DNA from: Pseudomonas sp. NFIX28
Lineage (GTDB): Bacteria > Pseudomonadota > Gammaproteobacteria > Pseudomonadales > Pseudomonadaceae
Reading direction: 5' to 3'
Length of the DNA: 64,000 bases
NCBI RefSeq assembly: GCF_900107395.1
Contig: NZ_FNPW01000007.1
Location: 248,001-312,000, forward strand
Part shown: positions 37,579 through 46,860 of the stretch, piece after piece
How positions within the stretch are numbered: the first letter of the stretch is position 1
How the letters are laid out: every line of letters starts with the position of its first letter
Translations under genes and position numbers: made by a program
The notes under the pieces: generated by a model
Told to the model about the DNA's origin: nothing
Database searches by the model: none
Seen by the model: the letters and a program-made list of their open reading frames with translations, nothing else

Positions 37579-39354
37579 TCAGCGCCTGGCCACCAATTCC
37601 TTGGGTAACTTGAAGGTCCAGAGCATGCCGCCCTGGTTGAAGTCCTTGACCCGCTTGGCCACTTCGCCGCCCCACAGCGGTACCGCGCCGCCCCAGCCGG
37701 AGACCACCGAGATGTACTGCTCGCCGTCCATCTCCCAGGTGACTGGCGAGCCGAGCACGCCGGAGCCGGTCTGGAACTCCCAGACCTTTTCCCCCGTCTT
37801 GGCGTTGAAGGCCTGGAGGAAACCTTCCGGCGTGCCGGTGAACACCAGGTTGCCCTTGGTGGTCAGCACCCCGCCCCACAGCGGCGCGAAGTTCTTGTGG
37901 CGCCAGACTTCCTTGCCGCTGACCGGGTCGATGGCCCGCAGCACGCCGATGTAGTCCTCGTTGAGCGGCTTGATGGTGAAGCCGGCACCGAGGAACGCCG
38001 CGCCCTTCTTGTAGGAGATGCCTTCGTTCCAGATGTCCATGCCCCATTCGTTGGACGGTACGTAGAACAGCCCGGTGTCCTTGTTGTAGGCCATGGGCAT
38101 CCAGTTCTTGGCGCCGAGGAAAGCCGGTGCGACAAACACCGAGCTGCCCTTGGCCTCGCTGCCCGGCGCCCCCGGACGGCTGGCCTCGTTGTAGATCGGC
38201 CGGCCGTTCTTATCCAGGCCGCTGGCCCAGGTGATCTTGTCGACAAACGGAAAGCCGCGGATGAACTTGCCGCTGGTGCGGTCCAGCACATAGAAGAAGC
38301 CGTTGCGGTCGGCGGTGGCGGCCGCCTTGATGTCCTTGCCGCCTTCCTTGTAGTTGAAGGAAATCAGCTCGTTGACGCCGTCGTAGTCCCAGCCGTCATG
38401 AGGGGTGCTCTGGAAGTGCCACTTGATGGTGCCGTCGTCCGGGTTCAGGGCCAGGCGCGACGACGAGTACAGGTTGTCGCCAGGGCGCAGGTGCGAGTTC
38501 CACGGCGCCGGGTTGCCGGTGCCGAACAGCAGCAGGTTGGTTTCCGGGTCGTAGTAGCCGCCCAGCCACGGCGCCGCGCCGCCGGTCTTCCACAGGTCGC
38601 CCGGCCAGGTCTTGCCGGCCTCGCCGCCGGAAATACCGTTCTCGACCGCCTTGCCGTCCTTGTAGACATAACCCATGTGGCCTTCCACGGTGGGGCGCAT
38701 CCACAGCAGCTCGCCGTTTTCCGGGTTGTAGGCCTGGATCTTGCCGACCACGCCGAACTCGCCGCCGGCGACGCCGGTGATCAGCTTGCCGTTGACGATC
38801 AGCGGCGCGGCGCTGATCGAGTAGCCTTCCTTGTGGTCGGCGACTTTCTTGCTCCACACCACCTTGCCGGTGTCCTTGTTCAAGGCCACCAGCTTGGCGT
38901 CCAGGGTGCCGAAGAACACCAGGTCGCCGTACAGCGCCACGCCGCGGTTGATCACGTCGCAGCAGGGGCGGATGTCGTCCGGCAGGCGCGCGTCGTACTG
39001 CCAGAGCTTCTTGCCGGTGCGCGCATCCACCGCGAACACCCGCGAGTAGGAGCCGGTCATGTACATCACCCCGTCCTTGACCAGCGGCTGGGCCTGCTGG
39101 CCGCGCTGCTTCTCGCCGCCGAAGGAGAAGGCCCAGACCGGCCGCAGTTCCTTGACGTTATCGACATTGAGCAGGTCCAGCGGGCTGTAGCGCTGGCCCT
39201 GGACACCGAGGCCGTTGGTGACGATCTGCTGCGGGTTCTTCGGGTCCTGGAGGATTTCTTCATCGGTGACGGCGGCCAGCGCCGCGCCGGACAGCAGCAT
39301 GGCGCTGAGCAACAGGCTCACGGCGAAGAAGGAACGACGTGGGGGTTGGGTCAT
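37579..39354 (-). CDS. pedH: Lanthanide-type PQQ-dependent alcohol dehydrogenase (PedH-like)
   Basis: A 591-residue periplasmic quinoprotein. The signal peptide is residues 1-27 ([19 protein letters not shown]). An eight-bladed propeller follows, with adjacent Cys131-Cys132 that form the disulfide over PQQ, and tryptophan-docking repeats. The active-site segment is [11 protein letters not shown]: Asp323 is the catalytic base and Asp325 is the additional acidic ligand that marks lanthanide-dependent enzymes (calcium enzymes have Ser, Thr or Ala there). It oxidises short alcohols and aldehydes. AGAGG lies eight bases before ATG at 39354. It is transcribed separately from exaC and from the cytochrome operon. 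Confidence 0.93.
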   Translation of the reverse strand: MTQPPRRSFFAVSLLLSAMLLSGAALAAVTDEEILQDPKNPQQIVTNGLGVQGQRYSPLDLLNVDNVKELRPVWAFSFGGEKQRGQQAQPLVKDGVMYMTGSYSRVFAVDARTGKKLWQYDARLPDDIRPCCDVINRGVALYGDLVFFGTLDAKLVALNKDTGKVVWSKKVADHKEGYSISAAPLIVNGKLITGVAGGEFGVVGKIQAYNPENGELLWMRPTVEGHMGYVYKDGKAVENGISGGEAGKTWPGDLWKTGGAAPWLGGYYDPETNLLLFGTGNPAPWNSHLRPGDNLYSSSRLALNPDDGTIKWHFQSTPHDGWDYDGVNELISFNYKEGGKDIKAAATADRNGFFYVLDRTSGKFIRGFPFVDKITWASGLDKNGRPIYNEASRPGAPGSEAKGSSVFVAPAFLGAKNWMPMAYNKDTGLFYVPSNEWGMDIWNEGISYKKGAAFLGAGFTIKPLNEDYIGVLRAIDPVSGKEVWRHKNFAPLWGGVLTTKGNLVFTGTPEGFLQAFNAKTGEKVWEFQTGSGVLGSPVTWEMDGEQYISVVSGWGGAVPLWGGEVAKRVKDFNQGGMLWTFKLPKELVARR

Positions 39355-39459
39355 GACGGCTACCTCTGGTTTTTTGTTGTGTCCGGGAAAATTTCCCGGT
39401 GTAGCCGGAATTCTTGGGCGCGGTCTGTCTGCCAACAATTGCCCGCAGTGCGGAGTTTT

Positions 39460-39480
39460 CTAGTTCCTTGGTACAGGGCC
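39460..39480 (-). promoter_or_regulatory. PQQ-island regulatory element upstream of pedH
   Basis: CTAGTTCCTTGGTACAGGGC on the plus strand contains the CCTTGGTAC core shared with the 48306 copy. Its centre is 116 bases before the pedH start, further than most copies. Confidence 0.45.
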
Positions 39481-39526
39481 GGCAGCGCCTCGGCCTACTC
39501 GCCCCACCCGGCCGAGCAGCCGGCGC

Positions 39527-40456
39527 CTAGCGCTGGTCGATACGCGTCATTTGCTTGCGTTCGTAGCGCGGGTACAGATGGCTGACGCTGCGGATCAGCT
39601 CGTAGCGGGTCAGGCTGATGCCGGCGAAACGCTCGGGGATCGGGCGGCGGATCATCTCGGCCATGTCGTCGCCACGGGCGGCGCCGTCGCGCATCAGGCC
39701 GTCGAGCCAGCCCAGGTAATCGCGCATCTGCGCAAAGGGCCGGTCATCGCTGGCCACCGGGCCATGCCCGGGCACGACCTGTTTCCAGGGCAAGGCTTGC
39801 AAGGTGTCCAGGTCCTTGAGCCAGACCTCCAGCCCCGGGCTGTTGGGGGTGGTCAGGGCACGGTCGTGGAACACCAGGTCGCCGGCGAACAGCACGCCGG
39901 TGGTTTCATCGAAAATCGCCAGGTCGGCGCCGGTGTGGCCGCTCAGCCCGAGCAGGCGCAAGCGGTGCCCGCCCACCTCGAGCATGCCCGGTTCCAGCAC
40001 CCGGTTGGGCAACACCACCTCGGTGCCGCGCATCCAGTCGCCGACCAGGCGGTAGAGGTTCTCGGCCATGGCCTCGCCCTGCTCGCGCAGCAACTCGCCG
40101 GTAGCGGCCAGGGCGCCGATGGGCACATCGCCGAACGCCTGGTTGCCCAACACATGGTCGGGATGGTGATGGGTCAGCAGCAGCTCGACCACCGGCTGTC
40201 CGGTGGTGGCGGCAATCGCCTGGCGCAAGGCCTCGCCGTAGCGCTTCGAGGGGCCGCTGTCGATCACCACCACGCCGCTGTCGGTGACGATGAAGGCACT
40301 GTTGACGATATTGCCGCCATTGCCCCTGGCAAAATTGTCGGTGCTGCCTTCCAGCAGCCAGGTGTCCTCGGCGATCTGCCGCGGCGTGAGTTGATAGTCC
40401 AGGTCGGCCCGGGCCGGCAAGCCCAGGCACAGCAACAACAGCAGGATCCAACGCAT
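39527..40456 (-). CDS. Quinoprotein-associated zinc metallohydrolase (MBL fold)
   Basis: A 309-residue exported metallo-beta-lactamase-fold protein: signal peptide WILLLLLCLGLPARA, then the zinc motif THHHPDHVLGN (His96, His98, Asp100, His101), a later GLSGHTGADLAIFDETTG with a His ligand, LFAGDLVF with the bridging Asp, and VPGHGPV. Proteins of this type are known as 'quinoprotein relay system zinc metallohydrolase'. It is last in an operon with a SoxYZ-like carrier, a binding protein and cytochrome c550. The reaction is unknown; thiol-ester or persulfide chemistry is a reasonable guess from the SoxYZ neighbour. Confidence 0.85.
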   Translation of the reverse strand: MRWILLLLLCLGLPARADLDYQLTPRQIAEDTWLLEGSTDNFARGNGGNIVNSAFIVTDSGVVVIDSGPSKRYGEALRQAIAATTGQPVVELLLTHHHPDHVLGNQAFGDVPIGALAATGELLREQGEAMAENLYRLVGDWMRGTEVVLPNRVLEPGMLEVGGHRLRLLGLSGHTGADLAIFDETTGVLFAGDLVFHDRALTTPNSPGLEVWLKDLDTLQALPWKQVVPGHGPVASDDRPFAQMRDYLGWLDGLMRDGAARGDDMAEMIRRPIPERFAGISLTRYELIRSVSHLYPRYERKQMTRIDQR

Positions 40457-40497
40457 GGCGTGGGCCTCGGGTCGGGGAATGAAATCAGGCCACGGGG

Positions 40498-41271
40498 TCA
40501 GGGAAGCGTCGCCTCGAACTGGTTGCCGCTGTTGTCGCGCAGCAGCAGCCGGGTCTGCCCTGGGCCCCGGATATCGAAGCCCAGGCTGGGGTCTTCGCTG
40601 ACCGCCGGGAACAGTTCGAGGCGGGCCAGGCGCTGACCGTCCGGCCCCTGCAATTCGGCGTGGTTGAGAAAGAATTCGGGGATGCCGCTGACCAGGCCGT
40701 TGTCCATCGGGTGGGAGACCTGCAGCCGCAGGCGACTGGCATCGCCGCGCGGATAGCGCCCGCCCAGCACCTCACCGATGTGCTCTTCCCAGCCGGGCCG
40801 GGTGCGCACCACGCTGGGCGCGGTACAACCGCCGCCCGCGGCATCGATCAGGGCCGAGCCGACATGCCACAGGCCGTCGCGGGTCAGCACCGCGGCGCGC
40901 AGCGGCGTGGCCTGCTCGATGCGGATGCGGATCGACAGCCAGGGCAACACCCGCTCGCCAGGCTCGAAATCGACGATGCGCGGCAAGGGGTTGAGTTCGG
41001 CCCAGGCGATGATCCGCACCGCCTCGCCGGCAAAGGCCCGGGCGTCGATTTCCAGGGGCACCTGGCGGGCGTCCTCGGCAAAGGGCGGCGCCAGCAGCCT
41101 GACCCGGTCGTCGAAGACGAAGGGCGCATTATCCAGCAACTGCTTGTGATAGAAGGCCCACATCACCGAAGGCACCGGGTCCTGGCCCGGCGCGGGTGGC
41201 GCGGCCTGGGCCGTTCCTTGCAGGCAGTACGCCAGCCAGCCGGCCAGCAGGCACATCGCTCGCCAATTCAT
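40498..41271 (-). CDS. Quinoprotein dehydrogenase-associated SoxYZ-like carrier
   Basis: A 257-residue exported protein (signal peptide CLLAGWLAYCLQGTAQA) fusing a SoxY-like and a SoxZ-like part. The SoxY-type cysteine region reads DAAGGGCTAPS near residue 150; in sulfur oxidisers this Cys carries covalent intermediates. The following ISYPM-like segment is HPMDNGLVSGIPEFF. ATG at 41271 has GGAG five bases upstream. It lies in the cytochrome c550 operon, which suggests redox or covalent-carrier work for PQQ enzymes and not sulfur oxidation. Function is not established. Confidence 0.82.
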   Translation of the reverse strand: MNWRAMCLLAGWLAYCLQGTAQAAPPAPGQDPVPSVMWAFYHKQLLDNAPFVFDDRVRLLAPPFAEDARQVPLEIDARAFAGEAVRIIAWAELNPLPRIVDFEPGERVLPWLSIRIRIEQATPLRAAVLTRDGLWHVGSALIDAAGGGCTAPSVVRTRPGWEEHIGEVLGGRYPRGDASRLRLQVSHPMDNGLVSGIPEFFLNHAELQGPDGQRLARLELFPAVSEDPSLGFDIRGPGQTRLLLRDNSGNQFEATLP

Positions 41272-41279
41272 CGCGGCTC

Positions 41280-42155
41280 CTATTGATACATCTCCGGCAC
41301 TTCGTAGCGCAGGCCGTAGCGGGCGTAGAGGGCCTTGAGCCGTCCGTCGCGGATCAGCACCTCCAGCGCCTCTTCCACCGCATAGGCCAGTTGGCGATTG
41401 CTTTCATGCACCGCCATGCCGATTTCCCAGGCCTGCTTGCCCAGGTTCGGGTAGGCGTTTTCCGCCAGTGCCAGTTGCGGGTCGCCGGCCTGGTGCAACT
41501 GCCAGTCGACTTCGCCGCGCATGGCCATGACCGCGTCCACCTGCCCCGCCTGCAGCGCGCCGAACGCCCGGGCCACGTTGGGGTAGTGGCGAGTCTTGGC
41601 GCTGAGCATGCCGTTGAACACCGAGGTCAGGTAGAACGAAGGCACGCTGTCCACCTCGACGCCGATCGGGTGCTCCTGGAACACCGCGACGCTGGCCACC
41701 GACTGCAGGCGACGGCGGTCATAGGCCACCTGCCAGCGCTCCTCCTGATAGGGGCCGAACATCACCACCTGGGCGTTTTCCAGCTCCCCCAGCTCGTTGC
41801 GCCGTTGCGCGTAGGCATGGTCGTAGGGCACCCGCATCATCAAGTCGGCCAACTGCTGGTGGCGCAGCGGGCTGCCGCGCCAGATGTAGTCGCGCAGGTC
41901 GTCGTCGAGCTTCTCCCCGGGCGGTGCCCAGATCAGTTGCAGGCGTACCCCCAGGGCCGCGGCCAGGGCTTGCGCCAGCTCGACGTCGACGCCCCGCGGC
42001 TGGCCCCGCTCCTCGAAGCTGTAGGGCGCGAAATCCTGATACACCGCCACCTTCAACTCACCGGCGGCGATCATCGCGTCGAAGTTGCGCACCTGCGCCT
42101 GTGCCGCCGCGCAGCACAGCAGCAGGCCACTCACCAGCACGGCGAACAGGCGCAT
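41280..42155 (-). CDS. Quinoprotein-associated substrate-binding protein (MoxJ/XoxJ-like)
   Basis: A 291-residue periplasmic solute-binding-fold protein with signal peptide (LFAVLVSGLLLCCAAAQAQ). The sequence LKVAVYQDFAPYSFEERGQP and RGVDVELAQALAAALGV is the usual beginning of family 3 binding proteins. Members encoded beside PQQ dehydrogenases (MoxJ/XoxJ) are thought to help activate or deliver the dehydrogenase rather than transport a solute. It begins five bases after the cytochrome gene stops. Confidence 0.85.
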   Translation of the reverse strand: MRLFAVLVSGLLLCCAAAQAQVRNFDAMIAAGELKVAVYQDFAPYSFEERGQPRGVDVELAQALAAALGVRLQLIWAPPGEKLDDDLRDYIWRGSPLRHQQLADLMMRVPYDHAYAQRRNELGELENAQVVMFGPYQEERWQVAYDRRRLQSVASVAVFQEHPIGVEVDSVPSFYLTSVFNGMLSAKTRHYPNVARAFGALQAGQVDAVMAMRGEVDWQLHQAGDPQLALAENAYPNLGKQAWEIGMAVHESNRQLAYAVEEALEVLIRDGRLKALYARYGLRYEVPEMYQ

Positions 42156-42160
42156 GGCGA

Positions 42161-42622
42161 TCACTCCTCGACGTGCACGCTGTCCAGGTAGGTGCGGACC
42201 GCCCACAGGGCTTCCTGGCTCAGGAAGTCGGCCATTTTCGGCATGTACACCCGGCCATCGCGGACCGCGCCGTGGCGCACCCGCTCGACGAACCATTCAT
42301 CCCCGGCCTCGCCGGCATCGAGCATGCGCAAGTCCGGGGCGATCCCGCCGGACTTGGCTTCCAGGCCATGGCAGGCGGCGCAGTTCTGGTTATAGGCCGA
42401 GGCACCGATGGCCAGCGCCTTGTCGCGCTCGGCCGAGGTGCGATACGGGTTGACCGCCGCCCAGCCGTCGCTGTCGAGTGTCACGCCGGCGTCCTTGATC
42501 GGAGTCAGGCCCTGGGTTTCCACCGCCTGGGGAACCACATTGCCATGGGCCCATGCAGTACCGGCCAGCAAGGCGCCGGCCAGCAGTCCCGTGGCGAGCA
42601 AGGCGTTGCGTTTGGTTGTCAT
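42161..42622 (-). CDS. pedF: Cytochrome c550 (PedF/ExaB-like), electron acceptor of PQQ-ADH
   Basis: A 153-residue periplasmic cytochrome: signal peptide ALLATGLLAGALLAGTAWA, one heme-binding motif NCAACHGLEA, and a probable axial Met in RVYMPKMADFLS. It would take electrons from PedH and ExaA to the terminal oxidase. It is the first gene of the four-gene minus-strand operon and is divergent from exaA across a 252-base region holding two regulatory elements. Confidence 0.9.
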   Translation of the reverse strand: MTTKRNALLATGLLAGALLAGTAWAHGNVVPQAVETQGLTPIKDAGVTLDSDGWAAVNPYRTSAERDKALAIGASAYNQNCAACHGLEAKSGGIAPDLRMLDAGEAGDEWFVERVRHGAVRDGRVYMPKMADFLSQEALWAVRTYLDSVHVEE

Positions 42623-42699
42623 TGTTATGCCCTCAAGATTGCACGCAGGCCTCAACCGCAGAGGCCGTGCCGCCATCTTAGGAACAGCCCGCGGGCAGC

Positions 42700-42719
42700 C
42701 GTATGCTGCTTTGGTGGCC
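42700..42719 (-). promoter_or_regulatory. PQQ-island regulatory element upstream of the cytochrome c550 operon
   Basis: CGTATGCTGCTTTGGTGGCC has the same ATGCT-G/A-CTTTGG arrangement as the pqqA copy and is centred 89 bases before the cytochrome start. Confidence 0.5.
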
Positions 42720-42721
42720 GG

Positions 42722-42744
42722 CCCCTACTCCCTTGGTAGTAGGG
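42722..42744 (+). promoter_or_regulatory. PQQ-island regulatory element upstream of exaA
   Basis: CCTACTCCCTTGGTAGTAGG is the most symmetrical copy, with arms CCCTACT and AGTAGGG. Its centre is 142 bases from the exaA start. It lies directly beside the copy that faces the cytochrome operon, so the two may be bound together. Confidence 0.55.
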
Positions 42745-42874
42745 CTTGTGGCGAGGGACTAAATCAGGTGCCGCACGGGAATTTTTCCCGGCCAGGGCGG
42801 GACTTTTTCCGTATCCCGAACCGCCGCCCCGTCACACCCTGTGCAGGCCAAAACCTCCACTGGGAACTGCAACC

Positions 42875-44767
42875 ATGACAATAAGATCGCTACCCGCCCC
42901 TTGCCCCCTGAGCCTTGCCCTACAGGCGCTGCTGCTGGCCGCCAGCCTGTCCCTGAGCGCCACGGCCAGCGCCGCCAGCAGCCCGACGGCCGCCGGCCAG
43001 CGCGTCACCTGGGAAGACATCGCCAACGACCACCTGACCACCCGGGACGTGCTGCAATACGGCCTGGGCACCAATGCCCAGCGCTGGAGCCCCCTGGCCC
43101 AGGTCAACGACCGGAACGTGTTCAAGCTGACGCCGGCCTGGTCCTACTCGTTCGGCGACGAGAAGCAGCGCGGCCAGGAGTCCCAGGCCATCGTCAGCGA
43201 CGGCGTGGTCTATGTCACCGGTTCCTACTCGCGGGTGTTCGCCCTCGACGCCAAGACCGGCAAGCGCCTGTGGACCTACAACCACCGCCTGCCGGACAAC
43301 ATTCGCCCGTGCTGCGACGTGGTCAACCGTGGCGCGGCGATCTATGGCGACAAAATCTACTTCGGCACCCTCGACGCGCGGGTCATCGCCCTGGACAAGA
43401 ACACCGGCAAGGTGGTGTGGAACAAGAAGTTCGGCGACCACGCCAGCGGCTACACCATGACCGGCGCCCCGGTGCTGATCAAGGACAAGACCAGCGGCAA
43501 GGTGCTGCTGATCCACGGCAGCTCCGGCGATGAATTCGGCGTGGTCGGCCAGTTGTTCGCCCGCGATCCGGACACCGGCGAAGAGGTATGGATGCGGCCC
43601 TTCGTCGAAGGCCACATGGGCCGCCTGAACGGCAAGGACAGCACCCCGACCGGCGACGTCAAGGCGCCCTCCTGGCCCGACGACAAGACCACCGCGACCG
43701 GCAAGGTCGAAGCCTGGAGCCACGGTGGCGGCGCGCCCTGGCAGAGCGCCAGCTTCGACCCGGAGACCAACACCATCATCGTCGGCGCCGGCAACCCGGG
43801 CCCGTGGAATACCTGGGCGCGGACCGCCAAGGACGGCACCCCCCGCGACTACGACAGCCTCTACACCTCGGGCCAGGTCGGCGTCGACCCGAGCACCGGC
43901 GAAGTGAAATGGTTCTACCAGCACACGCCGAACGACGCCTGGGACTTCTCCGGCAACAACGAGCTGGTGCTGTTCGACTACAAGGCCAAGGACGGCAAAG
44001 TGGTCAAGGCCACCGGGCACGCCGACCGCAACGGTTTCTTCTATGTGGTGGACCGCAACAACGGCAAATTGCAGAACGCCTTCCCCTTCGTCGACAACAT
44101 CACCTGGGCCAGCCATATCGACCTGAAGACCGGGCGGCCGGTGGAGAACCAAGGCCAGCGGCCGGCCAAGCCGCTGCCGGGGGAAACCAAGGGCAAGCCG
44201 GTGGAGGTCTCGCCGCCGTTCCTCGGCGGCAAGAACTGGAACCCCATGGCCTACAGCCAGGACACCGGCCTGTTCTACATCCCCGGCAACCAGTGGAAAG
44301 AGGAGTACTGGACCGAGGAAGTGAACTACAAGAAAGGCTCGGCCTACCTGGGCATGGGCTTTCGCATCAAGCGCATGTACGACGACCACGTCGGCACCCT
44401 GCGGGCCATGGACCCGACCACCGGCAAACTGGTCTGGGAGCACAAGGAACCGCTGCCGCTGTGGGCCGGGGTGCTGGCGACCAAGGGCAACCTGGTGTTC
44501 ACCGGCACCGGCGACGGCTTCTTCAAGGCCTTCGACGCCAAGACCGGCAAGGAGCTGTGGAAATTCCAGACCGGCAGCGGCATCGTCTCGCCGCCCATCA
44601 CCTGGGAGCAGGACGGCGAGCAGTACATCGGCGTGACCGTCGGCTACGGCGGCGCGGTGCCGCTGTGGGGAGGCGACATGGCCGAACTGACCAAGCCGGT
44701 GACCCAGGGCGGCTCGTTCTGGGTGTTCAAGATTCCCAGCTGGGACAACCCGACCGCACAACGCTGA
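42875..44767 (+). CDS. exaA: Calcium-type PQQ-dependent ethanol dehydrogenase (ExaA/PedE-like)
   Basis: A 630-residue periplasmic quinoprotein alcohol dehydrogenase. A signal peptide ([21 protein letters not shown]) is followed by the propeller with Cys146-Cys147 (NIRPCCDVV). The active-site segment [11 protein letters not shown] has catalytic Asp357 and Ser359 in the position where lanthanide enzymes have Asp, so Ca2+ is the expected metal. It oxidises ethanol and other alcohols, giving electrons to cytochrome c550. It is divergent from the cytochrome operon and followed after 69 bases by a pentapeptide-repeat gene. Confidence 0.95.
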   Translation: MTIRSLPAPCPLSLALQALLLAASLSLSATASAASSPTAAGQRVTWEDIANDHLTTRDVLQYGLGTNAQRWSPLAQVNDRNVFKLTPAWSYSFGDEKQRGQESQAIVSDGVVYVTGSYSRVFALDAKTGKRLWTYNHRLPDNIRPCCDVVNRGAAIYGDKIYFGTLDARVIALDKNTGKVVWNKKFGDHASGYTMTGAPVLIKDKTSGKVLLIHGSSGDEFGVVGQLFARDPDTGEEVWMRPFVEGHMGRLNGKDSTPTGDVKAPSWPDDKTTATGKVEAWSHGGGAPWQSASFDPETNTIIVGAGNPGPWNTWARTAKDGTPRDYDSLYTSGQVGVDPSTGEVKWFYQHTPNDAWDFSGNNELVLFDYKAKDGKVVKATGHADRNGFFYVVDRNNGKLQNAFPFVDNITWASHIDLKTGRPVENQGQRPAKPLPGETKGKPVEVSPPFLGGKNWNPMAYSQDTGLFYIPGNQWKEEYWTEEVNYKKGSAYLGMGFRIKRMYDDHVGTLRAMDPTTGKLVWEHKEPLPLWAGVLATKGNLVFTGTGDGFFKAFDAKTGKELWKFQTGSGIVSPPITWEQDGEQYIGVTVGYGGAVPLWGGDMAELTKPVTQGGSFWVFKIPSWDNPTAQR

Positions 44768-44836
44768 TCGTCCGTGGGGAGGGCGCGCCGGCGCCCTCCC
44801 CCGCAACCGCCCGCCTCCGGCCGAGAGCCTTTGACC

Positions 44837-45496
44837 ATGAACCAGTTGCCCCTTGCCCTGCTGTTGCTCCTTCCCTGCGCGTTCGCCCTCGAAACCAACG
44901 ACGATGGCAATGACCATGCCTTGACCGTCAACGGCTGCGTGATCGCCGAATCCAGCCAATGCCCGGGGGCCAACCTGCGGGGCGCCCAATTGGCCAACCA
45001 GGACCTGCGCAAGATGAACCTGGCCGGCGCCGACCTGCGGGATGCCGACCTGCGCCATGCCCGCCTGGACCTGGCCAACCTGGAAAAAGCCCGCCTGCAA
45101 GGCGCCAACCTGACCCGCGCCAGCCTGCAACAGAGCAACCTGCGCCTGGCCGACCTGCGACATGCCAGGTTGCTGGCCATTCAAGGCTGGGGCCTGTTCG
45201 CCCAGGGCGCGCAGTTCGACCATGCCGACCTCGGCGCGGCCTACCTGCAATTCGCCCGGCTGTCCGGGGCCAGGTTGCATAACGCCAACCTGCAAGCGGC
45301 GGACCTGGAGATGGCCTGGTTGAGCAAGGCCGACCTGCAAGACGCCACCCTGGCCGACGCCAACCTGCAGGAAGCCAAGTTCGGCGAAAGCAACCTGGAA
45401 CGCGCCGACCTGCGTGGGTCGCGCCAGCATTACGGGAATTTTCAAGGCGCCAATATGGAGGGATGCACCGGCTGCCCCAAGACGTGGGATCGATAA
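44837..45496 (+). CDS. Exported pentapeptide-repeat protein
   Basis: A 219-residue protein with a short signal peptide (LPLALLLLLPCAFA). From about residue 45 to 205 it shows A(D/N)LxxA/R pentapeptide repeats (GANLRGAQLANQDLRKMNLA, ADLRDADLRHARLDLANLEK), interrupted by AIQGWGLFAQGAQFDH. A right-handed quadrilateral beta-helix is expected. Cysteines near both ends (NGCVIAESSQC, EGCTGC) could cap the helix with disulfides in the periplasm. It follows exaA on the same strand and probably shares its transcript. Similar genes occur with PQQ alcohol dehydrogenases; the function is unknown. Confidence 0.85.
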   Translation: MNQLPLALLLLLPCAFALETNDDGNDHALTVNGCVIAESSQCPGANLRGAQLANQDLRKMNLAGADLRDADLRHARLDLANLEKARLQGANLTRASLQQSNLRLADLRHARLLAIQGWGLFAQGAQFDHADLGAAYLQFARLSGARLHNANLQAADLEMAWLSKADLQDATLADANLQEAKFGESNLERADLRGSRQHYGNFQGANMEGCTGCPKTWDR

Positions 45497-45515
45497 ACAC
45501 AACCCGAACGCGCCC

Positions 45516-46187
45516 CTGTAGCCGCTGCCGCAGGCTGCGATCGGCTGCGCAGGAGACGCCAAACCTGCACCCTCAATTTCCCTGACACACCGCACCGCCT
45601 GGCCCTGCGTGCGCTTCGCGCCCGATCGCAGCCTGCGGCAGCGGCTACACAAAGCGCGCCGCGCTCCACGTTCCAATCCGTTGTTGCGGGTACAACTTCC
45701 AGCCCAAACGCAACACCGCCCTGTAACGCAACGCCAACCCTGTAGCCGCTGCCGCAGGCTGCGATCGGCTCCGCAGGAGACGCCAAACCTGCACCCTCAA
45801 CCTCCCTGACACACCGCACCACCCGGCCTGGCGTGCGCTTCGCGCCCGATCGCAGCCTGCGGCAGCTGCTACACAAAGCGCGCCGCGCTCCACGTTCCAA
45901 TCCGTTGTTGCGGGCGCAACCTCCAGCCCAAACGCAACACCGCCCTGTAACGCAACACCAACCCTGTAGCCGCTGCCGCAGGCTGCGATCGGCTCCGCAG
46001 GAGACGCCAAGCCTGCACCCTCGATTTCCCTGACCCACCGCGCCGCCCGGCCTGGCGGGCGCTTCGCGCCCGATCGCAGCCTGCGGCAGCGGCTACACAA
46101 AGCGGGCCGCGCGCCACGTTCCAAGTCCGTTGTTACAGGCGCAACCTCCAACCCAAACGCAACACCGCCCTGTAACGCAACGCCATC
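45516..46187. repeat. Tandem array of three 224-base units, each with an inverted REP pair
   Basis: Units start at 45516, 45740 and 45964, exactly 224 bases apart. Each opens with CTGTAGCCGCTGCCGCAGGC, has the mirrored REP about 130 bases on, and then a unique-looking tail (CGTTCCA, TCCGTTGTT, CAACACCGCCCTGTAACGCA). A decayed fragment follows to about 46206. It fills most of the 725-base gap between the pentapeptide gene and eraR, with no gene seen. Copies differ by scattered substitutions. Confidence 0.9.
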
Positions 46188-46221
46188 CCCGCGGCAGCGG
46201 CGATACAAGGCACCACGACAT

Positions 46222-46860
46222 TTATCCGGCTATTCGCACCACGCCCATGTCGATGCCCAGGTGGACCAGTTCGGCGTGGGAGCTGACTTGCAGCTTGCTC
46301 TTGAGCAAGGTCAGGTGGTTGGACACGGTCTTGGCGCTGATGCACAACTGCTCGGCAATCAGCCGCGCCGGGGTGCCTTTGGCGAGCATCACGAAGATCT
46401 CCAGTTCACGCTGGGTCATGCTCTGCAAGCGCGGGTCGCTGGCGTCCTGCTGCGGGGTGCAGGCCAGCTGGGTGGCCAGGGGCTGTTCGATGTAGGCATG
46501 CCCGGCCAGCACTCGGTGCACCGCCTCGATCAACACCTGCGGCGCCGAGTTCTTGGTCAGGTAGCCCGAGGCCCCCGCCTCCAGCGCCTGGCGCACCAAT
46601 GGCAGTTCATCGTGCATGCTGAAAAACAGCACCCGCAGCTGCGGCAAGCGCTGGCGCAAGCGACGGGTGGTTTCCAGGCCGCTGATGCCCGGCAGGCCGA
46701 AATCCATGATCACCAGGTTCGGCAGCGCTTCCTGGACCCGTATCAGCGCCTCTTCGCCCGTGGCGGCTTCGCGTACCTGCATCGCCGGCAGCACTGCCCG
46801 CAGCAAGCTGGCATAACCCTGGCGGACCACGGCATGGTCATCGACCAACAAGATATTCAT
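46222..46860 (-). CDS. eraR: LuxR-family response regulator EraR
   Basis: A 212-residue NarL-type regulator. The receiver (1-120) has acidic VDDH, phospho-Asp53 in LVIMDFGLPGISG, and Lys in YLTKNSAP. The HTH (about 145-205) reads MTQRELEIFVMLAKGTPARL and CISAKTVSNHLTLLKSKLQV. Its start overlaps the kinase stop by one base. It matches the EraR partner of EraS in P. aeruginosa, which activates exaBC/pqq-type genes; targets here are inferred. Confidence 0.9.
   Translation of the reverse strand: MNILLVDDHAVVRQGYASLLRAVLPAMQVREAATGEEALIRVQEALPNLVIMDFGLPGISGLETTRRLRQRLPQLRVLFFSMHDELPLVRQALEAGASGYLTKNSAPQVLIEAVHRVLAGHAYIEQPLATQLACTPQQDASDPRLQSMTQRELEIFVMLAKGTPARLIAEQLCISAKTVSNHLTLLKSKLQVSSHAELVHLGIDMGVVRIAG

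Noticed and set aside
42920..45676. 918-codon minus-strand frame across exaA, the pentapeptide gene and the REP array
   Set aside because: It runs through a repeat array and opposite two recognised genes; its sequence is repetitive and without a domain.
45516..46190. CRISPR-like regular repeat
   Set aside because: Period is 224 bases, the units are themselves inverted REP pairs, and there are no short direct repeats with unique spacers or cas genes.
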